Positions 1 to 5,414 of a DNA stretch of 5,414 nt are shown here, one piece after another. Below the pieces are notes generated by a model. It had not been told where the DNA came from. It did no database searches and was given only the letters and a program-made list of their open reading frames with translations. The stretch covers positions 1 through 5,414 of the forward strand of contig JAIWOS010000123.1 of the NCBI GenBank assembly GCA_020217265.1. The letters are read 5' to 3'. Position numbers and translations under genes: made by a program. The first letter of the stretch is position 1, and each line of letters opens with the position of its first letter. This DNA comes from Thiobacillus sp. GTDB taxonomy: Bacteria; Pseudomonadota; Gammaproteobacteria; Burkholderiales; Thiobacillaceae.

Positions 1-39
1 CTGCGCGCCCTCGAGATCGTGCACGATGCCGCCGCCTGA
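1..39 (+). CDS. C-terminal end of an upstream gene (partial, possibly fliK)
   Basis: An open frame enters from the left edge and ends at TGA 37-39, giving only the twelve residues LRALEIVHDAAA. It overlaps the start of the next gene by 14 nt, a typical arrangement for translationally coupled genes. In many beta- and gammaproteobacteria the gene before a short FlhB-like protein encodes the hook-length regulator FliK, so fliK is the best contextual guess. Twelve residues cannot confirm it, and the assignment is inference from gene order alone. Confidence 0.4.
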   Translation: MRALEIVHDAAA

Positions 40-328
40 CCCCCAGCGCGCCGCGGCGGCGCTGGCCTACCACGCGGGCGACGCTGCGCCGCGCGTCGTC
101 GCCAAGGGGCGCGGTCTGGTCGCCGACGCGATCATCGAAAAGGCGCATGCCTCCGGCGTCTACGTCCACGAATCGCGCGAACTGCTCGCGCTCCTGATGC
201 AGATTGACCTCGACAGCCATATTCCACCCCAGCTTTACGTTGCCGTGGCCGAACTCTTGGCCTGGCTGACCCGTCTTGAGAATTCCGGCGTATCGCCGTT
301 AGAAACGAAACAGACTCCCCCAGCCTGA
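26..328 (+). CDS. FlhB-like C-terminal-domain protein (EscU/YscU/HrcU family, FlhX type)
   Basis: This 100-residue protein corresponds to the cytoplasmic C-terminal domain of the flagellar type III export switch protein FlhB, without the N-terminal membrane part. Residues 12-84 carry the family signature: ALAY near 12-15, the VVAKG core at 24-28 followed by GLVAD, and the IPPQLYVAVAELLAW segment at 66-80. In full-length FlhB the domain self-cleaves at NPTH. Here the aligned residues 5-8 read DPQR, so the protein begins about where the cleaved FlhB fragment would begin and lacks the Asn and Thr. Stand-alone proteins of this kind (FlhX in Helicobacter) are known to replace the cleaved FlhB fragment, so a role in export-gate function or substrate switching is likely. 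The start at 26 overlaps the previous gene and no good Shine-Dalgarno is visible, suggesting translational coupling. The tail after residue 85 is unconserved and polar. Confidence 0.88.
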   Translation: MPPPDPQRAAAALAYHAGDAAPRVVAKGRGLVADAIIEKAHASGVYVHESRELLALLMQIDLDSHIPPQLYVAVAELLAWLTRLENSGVSPLETKQTPPA

Positions 329-332
329 AATC

Positions 333-1103
333 ATGTTGCCCGCCATGCAGACCGACAACCCCTCCACCCCGGCCGACCGTGAAACCCTGATGTCGCGGTT
401 TGCCGTGCACTCGCGCTCAGAAATCCTGTTTCTGCTGCGAGCGATCAAGGAGCGCAAGCTGCTGGTCAACCTCGACCTGCCGGGCAGCCGGCAGATCGTG
501 GTCACCTCGGTGATCGGCTTCGACCTCCCGAAAAACCAGCTCATTCTCGACGTTGCGCGCGGCGATGCGCTCAATCGCGAGCTCATGTCGGGCAAGGGCG
601 CGGAATTCATCACCCAGCTCGAAGGCGTGTCGATCTCGTTCCAGACCGGGCCGGTGAGCCTCATCGACTTCGAAAACCTGCCGGCCCTGTGCATCGCCAT
701 CCCGGCGTCGCTCATCCGCCTGCAACGGCGCGAGCATTTCCGTGTGACGCTGCCGATCGCACGACCGGTGAAATGCATCATCCCCGCGCAGGGAGAGGGC
801 GACCCCGAACCGATACATGCCCATATCGTGGACATAGGCTGCGGCGGCGTGGCAATTGCCGACAGCAGCGGTCAGTTGGGTACTGAAGCCGGACGTGTCC
901 TCGAGAAATGCCGTCTGTTGCTGCCAGAGCTTGAGCCGGTGACGGTAGATCTGGAAATCCGCAACACTGCCCAGGTCAGACGCCCAAACGGCACTTTCCA
1001 GACCCGCCTTGGCTGCAGGTTCCTCAGTCTGCCCAACGACGCCGCCGCCATGTTGCAGCGTTTCATCATGAAAATCGAACGCGACCGCCGTAATAGTCTG
1101 TAA
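333..1103 (+). CDS. ycgR: YcgR/FlgZ-like flagellar PilZ protein, cyclic-di-GMP effector
   Basis: A 256-residue two-domain protein. Residues about 28-125 resemble the N-terminal YcgR domain: a helix (SRSEILFLLRAIKERK) then beta-rich sequence ending in IAIPASLIRLQRR. Residues about 130-247 form the PilZ domain. The RxxxR cyclic-di-GMP motif is present as RREHFR at 132-137 (R133, R137). The second motif, usually D/N-x-S-x-x-G, is DIGCGG at 167-172, so Asp and the final Gly are kept but Ser is Gly. LGCRFLSLP (226-234) and the basic helix MLQRFIMKIERDRR are also typical of the family. YcgR/FlgZ proteins bind cyclic-di-GMP and act on the flagellar motor or stator to slow or bias movement. That role here is inferred from homology and from the flagellar and chemotaxis neighbours. 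It starts 4 nt after the previous stop. ATGs at 333, 345 and 390 are in frame and none has a clear Shine-Dalgarno, so the exact start is uncertain. Confidence 0.88.
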   Translation: MLPAMQTDNPSTPADRETLMSRFAVHSRSEILFLLRAIKERKLLVNLDLPGSRQIVVTSVIGFDLPKNQLILDVARGDALNRELMSGKGAEFITQLEGVSISFQTGPVSLIDFENLPALCIAIPASLIRLQRREHFRVTLPIARPVKCIIPAQGEGDPEPIHAHIVDIGCGGVAIADSSGQLGTEAGRVLEKCRLLLPELEPVTVDLEIRNTAQVRRPNGTFQTRLGCRFLSLPNDAAAMLQRFIMKIERDRRNSL

Positions 1104-1123
1104 GCCAAACTGGAGACCCAGAC

Positions 1124-2086
1124 ATGATGCAAACCATGCAGCAGGAAATCGACGAACGCACCAATCTCACCAGCTCGAACAAGCTCGAATTGCTGCTGTT
1201 CCGGCTGGGCAAAGACCCCCTGCTCAACCGCACGGAACTCTTCGGTATTAATGTATTCAAGGTGCGCGAGATCATTCCCATGCCCGTCATTACCGCCGTC
1301 GCCGGTTCGCCCCAGCACATGATGGGCGTGGTCGACCTGCGCGGACAGATACTGCCGGTGATCGACCTGGCTGGCGTGTGTGGCTGCAAACCCGCCACCG
1401 GACTCAATATCCTGCTGATCACCGAATACGCCCGCAGCACGCAGGCCTTCGCAGTCGAATCGGTGGAAGACATCGTGCGGCTGGAATGGCGCCAGGTGCT
1501 TTCCGCTGAGGGCAACGCCGCCAGCGGCATGGTCACCAGCATTGCCCGCCTTGACGGCGAGAACAGCGAACGCCTGGCCCAGGTGCTCGACGTCGAGACC
1601 ATCCTGCGCCAGGTCATGCCCTCGAACACGCTGGAAGTCGATCCCGAGCGCATTGGCCCAAAAGTGCAGATCAAGCCCGGCAGCATCATCCTTGCTGCCG
1701 ACGATTCGCTCATCGCCCGAACCATGATCGAGGAAGGACTTTCCACCATGGGCCTGCCCTACCAGATGTGCAAGACCGGTCAGGAAGCCTGGGAGCAATT
1801 GCAGGCCATCGCGGTCAAGGCCCAGACCGAGGGCAAGACCGCCGCCGACAAGGTCGCACTGGTACTGACAGATCTGGAAATGCCGGAGATGGACGGCTTC
1901 ACGCTCACCCGCAACGTCAAACAGGACCCGCGCTTCTCCAGCATTCCGGTGGTGATTCATTCCTCGCTGACCGGTTCGGCCAACGAAGCACACGTGAAAA
2001 AAGTCGGCGCCGACGCCTACGTGGCAAAGTTTGTCGCAGAGGACCTGGCCAGCGCATTGCGACAAGCGCTGTGCACCGTGCATTGA
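1124..2086 (+). CDS. cheV: Chemotaxis protein CheV (CheW-like coupling domain plus response-regulator receiver)
   Basis: A 320-residue protein of the usual CheV length and layout. Residues about 20-165 form a CheW-like domain, with [11 protein letters not shown] at 19-29, [11 protein letters not shown] at 40-50, and [15 protein letters not shown] at 68-82. Residues about 186-316 form a receiver domain. All the receiver landmarks are visible: acidic pocket D193/D194 (AADDS), phosphoacceptor D250 in [12 protein letters not shown], switch serine S280 in VVIHSS, and lysine K302 in YVAKF. CheV couples chemoreceptors to the kinase CheA at the cytoplasmic face of the receptor array, and its phosphorylation tunes adaptation or acts as a phosphate sink. 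The first ATG of a tandem pair is preferred because GGAG at 1112-1115 lies 8 nt before it. The gene follows the PilZ gene by 20 nt and precedes a receptor gene, suggesting joint expression. No key residue is missing. Confidence 0.97.
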   Translation: MMQTMQQEIDERTNLTSSNKLELLLFRLGKDPLLNRTELFGINVFKVREIIPMPVITAVAGSPQHMMGVVDLRGQILPVIDLAGVCGCKPATGLNILLITEYARSTQAFAVESVEDIVRLEWRQVLSAEGNAASGMVTSIARLDGENSERLAQVLDVETILRQVMPSNTLEVDPERIGPKVQIKPGSIILAADDSLIARTMIEEGLSTMGLPYQMCKTGQEAWEQLQAIAVKAQTEGKTAADKVALVLTDLEMPEMDGFTLTRNVKQDPRFSSIPVVIHSSLTGSANEAHVKKVGADAYVAKFVAEDLASALRQALCTVH

Positions 2087-2133
2087 TCGCGCGGCCACGG
2101 CACAGGCAACATCACCCGAAACATACAATCAGC

Positions 2134-2137
2134 GGAG
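2134..2137 (+). promoter_or_regulatory. Ribosome binding site that sets the MCP start
   Basis: GGAG sits 7 nt before the ATG at 2145. The frame is open upstream to another ATG at 2031, but that one lies inside cheV and would add 38 residues with no receptor-like character. The site therefore favours 2145. Confidence 0.7.
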
Positions 2138-2144
2138 CTTCAGC

Positions 2145-3791
2145 ATGTCTCACGGTCATTCCCCGACGGCCGACGCGAATCGCGTCCCGCGCAAGGCATC
2201 CTCTAGCGGCGGTTTTTTCTCTTACCACGGAATCTGGGCACCCGGCGTCCGGCTTTTTCGCAAGCTCGATTTCAAGCTGAAGGCCGGCATGATCAGCCTG
2301 GCCTTCCTGCTGCCCAGCCTCTCCAGCTTTTTTGCTCTCGACGCCACATTGCACTACACGCTCGCATGCGTCGGCTTCAGCCTGGCGTTTTATCTCTTCG
2401 TCTCCTTCTACAAGGTGATGATGGGCGGCCTGAACGAAGTGAAACTTCACCTCGACGCCATGACCCAGTCCAACCTCACGACCCAGCCCAAACCCTGGGG
2501 CCAGGATGAAATCGCATCCTTGATGAAGAACATCTCGGCCATGCAGGTTGCAATCACCCAAGTGGTTGCGCACGTGCGTCATGAAAGCGAAACGATTGTT
2601 CATGCTTCGCGTGAAATCGCCGCTGACACCCTGGACCTATCATCGCGCACCGAACAAACCGTTGGCAACCTGCAGGAAACCACCCGGACCATGCAGCAGA
2701 TCGCAGCCAGCGTGAAAGGCACCGCCGAATCCACCGATCGCGCGGCCAGCATCGCCACTGAAAATGCTGCCGTCGCCGCTGAGGGCGGCCGCATCATCGC
2801 CGAGGTTGAGGCGACCATGCAGCGTATAGACGAGGCATCGCACAAGATCAGCGCCATCATCGGCGTGATCGACGGTATCGCCTTCCAGACCAACATCCTC
2901 GCGCTGAATGCAGCGGTGGAAGCCGCGCGCGCCGGAGAGCAGGGCCGCGGCTTCGCCGTGGTAGCCTCCGAAGTGCGTGCCCTGGCACAGCGTAGCGCCA
3001 CTGCTGCGAGAGAGATCAAGGACCTGATTGATCTGAACGTCGCACAGGTGGCGAACGGCACCCACATCGTCCGCAGCGCCGGCGATGCGATCAGCGCCAT
3101 GGTAGACAAGGCGCGTTCCATCAGCGACATCATGGGCGAGGTGGCTCACGCCACCCAACAGCAGAGCAAGGATATCGACAAGGCCAGCGCTGCCGTGGCC
3201 GATCTCGATCACCTGACGCACCTCAACACTGCAGTGGTGTCCGCCTCCACTGCAGCCGCGGAATCCCTGAAAAAAGCGGCCTTCGCGCTGTCCGACAAGG
3301 TCGTCACCTTCCGTCTGCCCAGCCACGCAGTGGTTACGGAGGCGTCCTCGGAGGAATCCCGGGCCGTCGCAGTCGAGGACTTCGATTTCGATGCAGCCAT
3401 CGAGGCGCATCGCGCCTGGAAAATGAAGCTGCGACGAGCCATATCCAGCCAGGAAAAGCTGGATATCGCCACCATCGCACGCGACGATTGCTGCGCACTG
3501 GGACGATGGATACACGGCCCGGGCGGGCATCGTCACGGTCGCAATCCGAACTTCGGTGCACTCAGGGACAAGCACCGCGAGTTTCATCACTCGGTAGGCG
3601 AAATCGCCCGCAAGATCAACCGCGGCCGCCATGAGGACGCCGAGAATCTGCTAGGCAGCGGATCGGCTTTCACCGCACTTTCCACCGACATCGTCAGCGT
3701 ACTGAACCGCTTCAAGAGCGAAATCGGCGGCCGGCGGGGCTCGGCCAACCCGATGAACAAAACAGCCCAGCGTCTGCGCGCTGTGGGCTGA
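2145..3791 (+). CDS. Methyl-accepting chemotaxis protein without a periplasmic sensor domain, with C-terminal CZB zinc-binding domain
   Basis: A 548-residue chemoreceptor. A basic cytoplasmic N-terminus of about 45 residues leads to two hydrophobic segments (about 47-65 and 69-88) joined by only a few residues, so there is essentially no periplasmic ligand domain. A HAMP-like linker (about 85-138, with GQDEIASLM at 119-127) precedes the coiled-coil hairpin. The hairpin tip is canonical, with [20 protein letters not shown] at 245-264 and [19 protein letters not shown] at 267-285. Each arm is about 124 residues, which fits the 36-heptad receptor class. Residues about 413-525 are a CZB domain, with HxxW (H422, W425), DxCxLGxW (D448, C450, W455) and HxxxH (H477, H481), giving the three-His/one-Cys zinc site. 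The protein should control CheA via CheW or CheV. CZB receptors such as TlpD sense zinc-linked or oxidant signals, so an intracellular cue is likely here. There is no NWETF-type CheR tether at the C-terminus. A methylation-like site lies around E170/Q171 (tentative). Confidence 0.94.
   Translation: MSHGHSPTADANRVPRKASSSGGFFSYHGIWAPGVRLFRKLDFKLKAGMISLAFLLPSLSSFFALDATLHYTLACVGFSLAFYLFVSFYKVMMGGLNEVKLHLDAMTQSNLTTQPKPWGQDEIASLMKNISAMQVAITQVVAHVRHESETIVHASREIAADTLDLSSRTEQTVGNLQETTRTMQQIAASVKGTAESTDRAASIATENAAVAAEGGRIIAEVEATMQRIDEASHKISAIIGVIDGIAFQTNILALNAAVEAARAGEQGRGFAVVASEVRALAQRSATAAREIKDLIDLNVAQVANGTHIVRSAGDAISAMVDKARSISDIMGEVAHATQQQSKDIDKASAAVADLDHLTHLNTAVVSASTAAAESLKKAAFALSDKVVTFRLPSHAVVTEASSEESRAVAVEDFDFDAAIEAHRAWKMKLRRAISSQEKLDIATIARDDCCALGRWIHGPGGHRHGRNPNFGALRDKHREFHHSVGEIARKINRGRHEDAENLLGSGSAFTALSTDIVSVLNRFKSEIGGRRGSANPMNKTAQRLRAVG
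3229..3255. repeat. 9-bp perfect inverted repeat inside the MCP gene
   Basis: CTGCAGTGG at 3229-3237 is the reverse complement of CCACTGCAG at 3247-3255, with a 9-nt loop. It falls in the codons for the descending arm of the receptor coiled coil ([12 protein letters not shown]). It could form an mRNA hairpin, but in GC-rich coding DNA such a repeat may be chance. Confidence 0.4.
3441..3466. repeat. 9-bp perfect inverted repeat inside the CZB-domain codons
   Basis: ATATCCAGC at 3441-3449 is the reverse complement of GCTGGATAT at 3458-3466, with an 8-nt loop that includes AAAA. It encodes the segment between the first CZB histidine and the cysteine motif. No function is evident. An mRNA hairpin is possible, and no run of T follows to make it a terminator. 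Confidence 0.4.
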
Positions 3792-3810
3792 TGCGCCAAC
3801 CGAAAACAAA

Positions 3811-3841
3811 CGGGGCATGCCAGCGCATGCCCCGCCATTTT
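3811..3841. terminator. Bidirectional intrinsic terminator between the MCP gene and fliE
   Basis: A perfect 10-bp GC-rich stem is formed by CGGGGCATGC (3811-3820) and GCATGCCCCG (3825-3834), with the 4-nt loop CAGC. It begins 19 nt after the MCP stop. On the + strand a short TTTT run follows at 3838-3841. On the minus strand the sequence after the hairpin reads TTTGTTTTCG, so the same structure can also stop fliE transcripts arriving from the right. The convergent gene arrangement fits a shared terminator. The T-tracts are short, so efficiency is uncertain. Confidence 0.8.
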
Positions 3842-3882
3842 CGATTGGCCGGTGAGTAGCTCAAGCAGTCAGTAGCGCCGCC

Positions 3883-4230
3883 TCAGATTCCCATGTTCAT
3901 GATTTCCTGATACGCCTGTACCAGCTTGTTGCGCACCTGGATGGTCTGCTGCAGGGCAATGCCGGATTTCTGCAGCGAGATCATGGCGTCCGACAGGCTG
4001 ACCGAGCTGTCGCCCATCGCGAAGCGCTGCGCGAGTTGCTGCGAGTCCTGCTGCATGCGGTTGACCTGATCCAGCGAGGATTTCAGGGCCGTCGAAAAAT
4101 CCACCGCGCCGGCTGCCCGGGCGGTTCCGCCCGGCTTGACGGCGCCGGGCGGCGCCGCCTGAGCGGCCGCCGAGCGCAGCTGGGCGACCATCGCCTCGAT
4201 GCGGCTGGTGTCGATTGCGCCTATGCTCAT
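3883..4230 (-). CDS. fliE: Flagellar hook-basal body complex protein FliE
   Basis: A 115-residue protein of normal FliE length. The C-terminal half carries the family signature: VDFSTALKSSLDQVNRMQ (43-60), then SLSDAMISLQKSGIALQQT (78-96), and the closing VRNKLVQAYQEIMNMGI (99-115). FliE joins the MS ring (FliF) to the proximal rod in the periplasm and is exported by the flagellar type III apparatus without a cleaved signal, consistent with the absence of a signal peptide here. The first 45 residues are low-complexity Ala/Pro/Gly and poorly conserved in the family. The frame is open for 60 more codons upstream, but the ATG at 4230 has a strong Shine-Dalgarno and begins a typical FliE N-terminus (MSIGAID). 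It is transcribed divergently from fliF and converges on the MCP gene, so it appears to be its own transcript. Confidence 0.97.
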   Translation of the reverse strand: MSIGAIDTSRIEAMVAQLRSAAAQAAPPGAVKPGGTARAAGAVDFSTALKSSLDQVNRMQQDSQQLAQRFAMGDSSVSLSDAMISLQKSGIALQQTIQVRNKLVQAYQEIMNMGI

Positions 4231-4236
4231 CTGATT

Positions 4237-4243
4237 CCCCTTT
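4237..4243 (-). promoter_or_regulatory. Ribosome binding site that sets the fliE start
   Basis: Read on the minus strand the sequence is AAAGGGG, 6 nt before the fliE ATG at 4230. It decides for this start over the longer open frame reaching 4410. Confidence 0.75.
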
Positions 4244-4348
4244 CGGGCGGTTTTCCACCCTCGCACCTTAGCCCGCCCGGACGCAAGCCATAGCCGCGAA
4301 CAGGGCGGGAAACCGGCGCTTATTCCCGCGATTGAAAACGCCCCCGCT

Positions 4349-4356
4349 GCCGATAA
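4349..4356 (+). promoter_or_regulatory. Candidate FliA (sigma-28) -10 element upstream of fliF
   Basis: GCCGATAA matches the -10 consensus of the flagellar sigma factor FliA at all eight positions. It ends 59 nt before the fliF ATG, a reasonable leader length. The matching -35 element (TAAA about 15 nt upstream) is not present. The position holds GATT, and the nearest A-rich run is GAAAAC at 4334-4339. GATAAT within the same site could also serve as a sigma-70 -10, but TTGAAA at 4332-4337 is only 14 nt upstream, too close for a standard promoter. Confidence 0.4.
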
Positions 4357-4415
4357 TCCCATCACGAGTCCGCGCACCCGCTGCGCGGCACAACACGGCA
4401 ACAGGGACAAAAGCT

Positions 4416-5414
4416 ATGGCAGCAACAGGCGAAATCGTGGTTCCCGGCGGGGTGATGGCGTTCACCCGCACGCCCGGCGGGCGCAAGCTCGTGACGATGC
4501 TCGGCGTGGCGGCGGTGGTCGCGGCGATGGCGGGCGTGTGGATGTGGGGGCAGCAGCCGGAATACAAGGTGCTGTTCTCCAACTTCAGCGACCGCGACGG
4601 CGGCGCCATCGTCGCCGAGCTGGAAAAGATGAACATCCCCTACAAGTACGCCGAAGGCGGCGGCGCGGTGCTGGTGCCCGCCGACCGCGTGCACGACGCC
4701 CGCCTCAAGCTGGCGTCGCAGGGCTTGCCCAAGGGCGGCAACGTCGGCTTCGAGCTGATGGAAAACCAGAAGCTCGGTTCCTCGCAGTTCATCGAACAGA
4801 TCAACTTCCAGCGCGCCATGGAAGGCGAGCTGGCCCGTTCCATCGAATCGGTGTCGTCAGTGCAGGCCGCGCGCGTGCACCTGGCCATGCCCAAGGATTC
4901 GGTCTTCGTCACCGAACAGAAGCAGCCGACCGCCTCGGTGTTGCTGAACCTCCATCCCGGACGCACCCTCGACGCGCAGCAGGTCAGCGCCATCGTGCAC
5001 CTGGTCGCCAGCAGCGTTCCCGAGTTGTCGCCCAAGAACGTCACGCTCGTCGATCAGAACGGCAACCTGCTCTCCGACACCAGCAAGCCGCCGCCCAACG
5101 GCCTCGATCCCACACAGATGAAGTACGTGCAGGACCTGCAGCAGAGCGTGGCCAGGCGCATCGAGTCGATCATCACCCCCATCGTCGGCGCCGGGAACGT
5201 GCGCGCCGAGGCCACCGCCGACGTCGACTTCTCGCGCAGCGAACAGGCGGTCGAATCCTACAAGCCGAACCAGTCGCCCGACGCGATGGCGATCCGCAGC
5301 CAGCAGACCAGCGAATCGTCCAACGGCGACGGCGCGGCGGCCGGTGTGCCGGGCGCGCTGACCAACCAGCCACCCGCCCCCGCCACCGCCCCGATCAACG
5401 CGCCCGGCAAGCCG
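4416..5414 (+). CDS. fliF: Flagellar MS-ring protein FliF (5' part, cut by window end)
   Basis: The first 333 codons of fliF are present and the frame is open to the window edge. FliF forms the inner-membrane MS ring on which the flagellar rod, C ring and export apparatus are built. After a cytoplasmic N-terminus, the first transmembrane helix spans about residues 25-44. The first ring-building motif follows, with YKVLFSNFSDRDGG at 50-63 and IPYKYAEGGG at 74-83. The second covers about 125-215, with FIEQINFQRAMEGELARSIE at 125-144, ARVHLAMPKDSVF at 152-164 and ASVLLNLHPG at 173-182. The third begins near 235 and includes ATADVDFSRSEQAVESY at 266-282, leading into the beta-collar signature GVPGALTNQPP at 310-320. 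Full-length FliF is usually about 530-570 residues, so roughly 60% is here. The ATG at 4416 has AGGGA 8 nt upstream. fliG would be expected next. Confidence 0.98.
   Translation, partial: MAATGEIVVPGGVMAFTRTPGGRKLVTMLGVAAVVAAMAGVWMWGQQPEYKVLFSNFSDRDGGAIVAELEKMNIPYKYAEGGGAVLVPADRVHDARLKLASQGLPKGGNVGFELMENQKLGSSQFIEQINFQRAMEGELARSIESVSSVQAARVHLAMPKDSVFVTEQKQPTASVLLNLHPGRTLDAQQVSAIVHLVASSVPELSPKNVTLVDQNGNLLSDTSKPPPNGLDPTQMKYVQDLQQSVARRIESIITPIVGAGNVRAEATADVDFSRSEQAVESYKPNQSPDAMAIRSQQTSESSNGDGAAAGVPGALTNQPPAPATAPINAPGKP

Larger units (their letters stand above)
4231..4415. other. Divergent fliE-fliF intergenic regulatory region
   Basis: This 185-bp gap separates the divergent starts of fliE and fliF and must hold promoters for both. 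It contains the fliE ribosome site at its left edge and a FliA-type -10 octamer at 4349-4356. The fliF Shine-Dalgarno AGGGA at 4403-4407 lies 8 nt before the fliF ATG. A 7-bp inverted repeat, CGGGCGG (4244-4250) and CCGCCCG (4273-4279), lies close to fliE but is weak evidence in such GC-rich DNA. No correctly spaced sigma-54 site was found on either strand, and no small gene is evident. Confidence 0.6.

Noticed and set aside
286..298. Short hairpin CGGCG-TAT-CGCCG near the end of the FlhB-like gene
   Set aside because: The stem is only 5 bp, lies inside the coding region and has no T-run after it, so it is not a credible terminator.
1783..1860. Apparent insertion in the CheV receiver domain before the phosphoacceptor strand
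   Set aside because: The longer helix-loop here (about residues 221-245) is normal for CheV proteins compared with CheY, so it is not unusual.
872..2128. Long minus-strand open frame (418 codons) opposite cheV
   Set aside because: It is antisense to a complete, well-conserved cheV, has His/Gly/Val-rich composition typical of GC-rich shadow frames, and shows no recognisable motif.
2031..2144. Upstream extension of the MCP reading frame into cheV
   Set aside because: The extra 38 residues overlap the end of cheV, look nothing like a receptor N-terminus, and the ATG at 2145 has GGAG at good spacing.
2640..3632. Long minus-strand open frame (330 codons) opposite the MCP gene
   Set aside because: It mirrors the repetitive coiled-coil codons of the receptor and shows no domain. 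Long antisense frames are expected at this GC content.
4270..4335. Possible sigma-54 promoters in the fliE-fliF gap
   Set aside because: Candidates on both strands (GGC then TTGC on the minus strand near 4281-4296; CGGCGC then CCCGC on the + strand near 4314-4329) have the GG and GC elements one base off the required spacing and match the consensus poorly.
4231..4410. 60-codon N-terminal extension of fliE
   Set aside because: It would give a 175-residue FliE, far above the family length, and it runs through the promoter gap. The ATG at 4230 has a strong ribosome site and a typical FliE N-terminus.

Overview
The window is a chromosomal flagellar/chemotaxis cluster from a GC-rich Gram-negative bacterium. 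Most likely it is a betaproteobacterium: the FlhB-like accessory protein, YcgR-type PilZ protein, CheV and FliE/FliF resemble those of polar-flagellated beta/gammaproteobacteria. I cannot fix the genus. Nothing suggests a mobile element, CRISPR array, RNA gene or recent transfer.

Left block, + strand (1-3791). The last 12 codons of an unidentified upstream gene overlap by 14 nt a small free-standing FlhB C-terminal-domain protein (26-328). After a 4-nt gap comes a two-domain YcgR/FlgZ-like PilZ protein (333-1103), presumably a cyclic-di-GMP effector on flagellar function. A 20-nt gap leads to cheV (1124-2086; CheW domain plus receiver). A 58-nt gap then leads to a methyl-accepting chemotaxis protein (2145-3791). 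This receptor has two transmembrane helices with almost no periplasmic loop, a HAMP, a 36-heptad-type signalling hairpin and a C-terminal zinc-binding CZB domain. The tight spacing and common strand suggest one operon. It ends at a strong hairpin (3811-3834) that probably terminates transcription from both sides.

Right block (3883-5414). fliE (minus strand, 3883-4230) converges on the shared terminator. It is divergent from fliF (+, 4416 to the window end, first 333 codons), with a 185-bp regulatory gap between them. That gap contains an exact GCCGATAA octamer, a match to the -10 element of the flagellar sigma factor FliA, upstream of fliF.

Together the genes cover basal-body assembly (FliE, FliF), the export apparatus (FlhB-like), cyclic-di-GMP input to motility (PilZ protein) and chemotaxis signalling (MCP, CheV). 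The MCP probably senses an intracellular or metal-linked signal through its CZB domain. The most interesting points are the FlhB-like protein that begins at a degenerate version of the FlhB autocleavage site, and the receptor with no periplasmic sensor. I found no convincing evidence of a wholly undescribed system.
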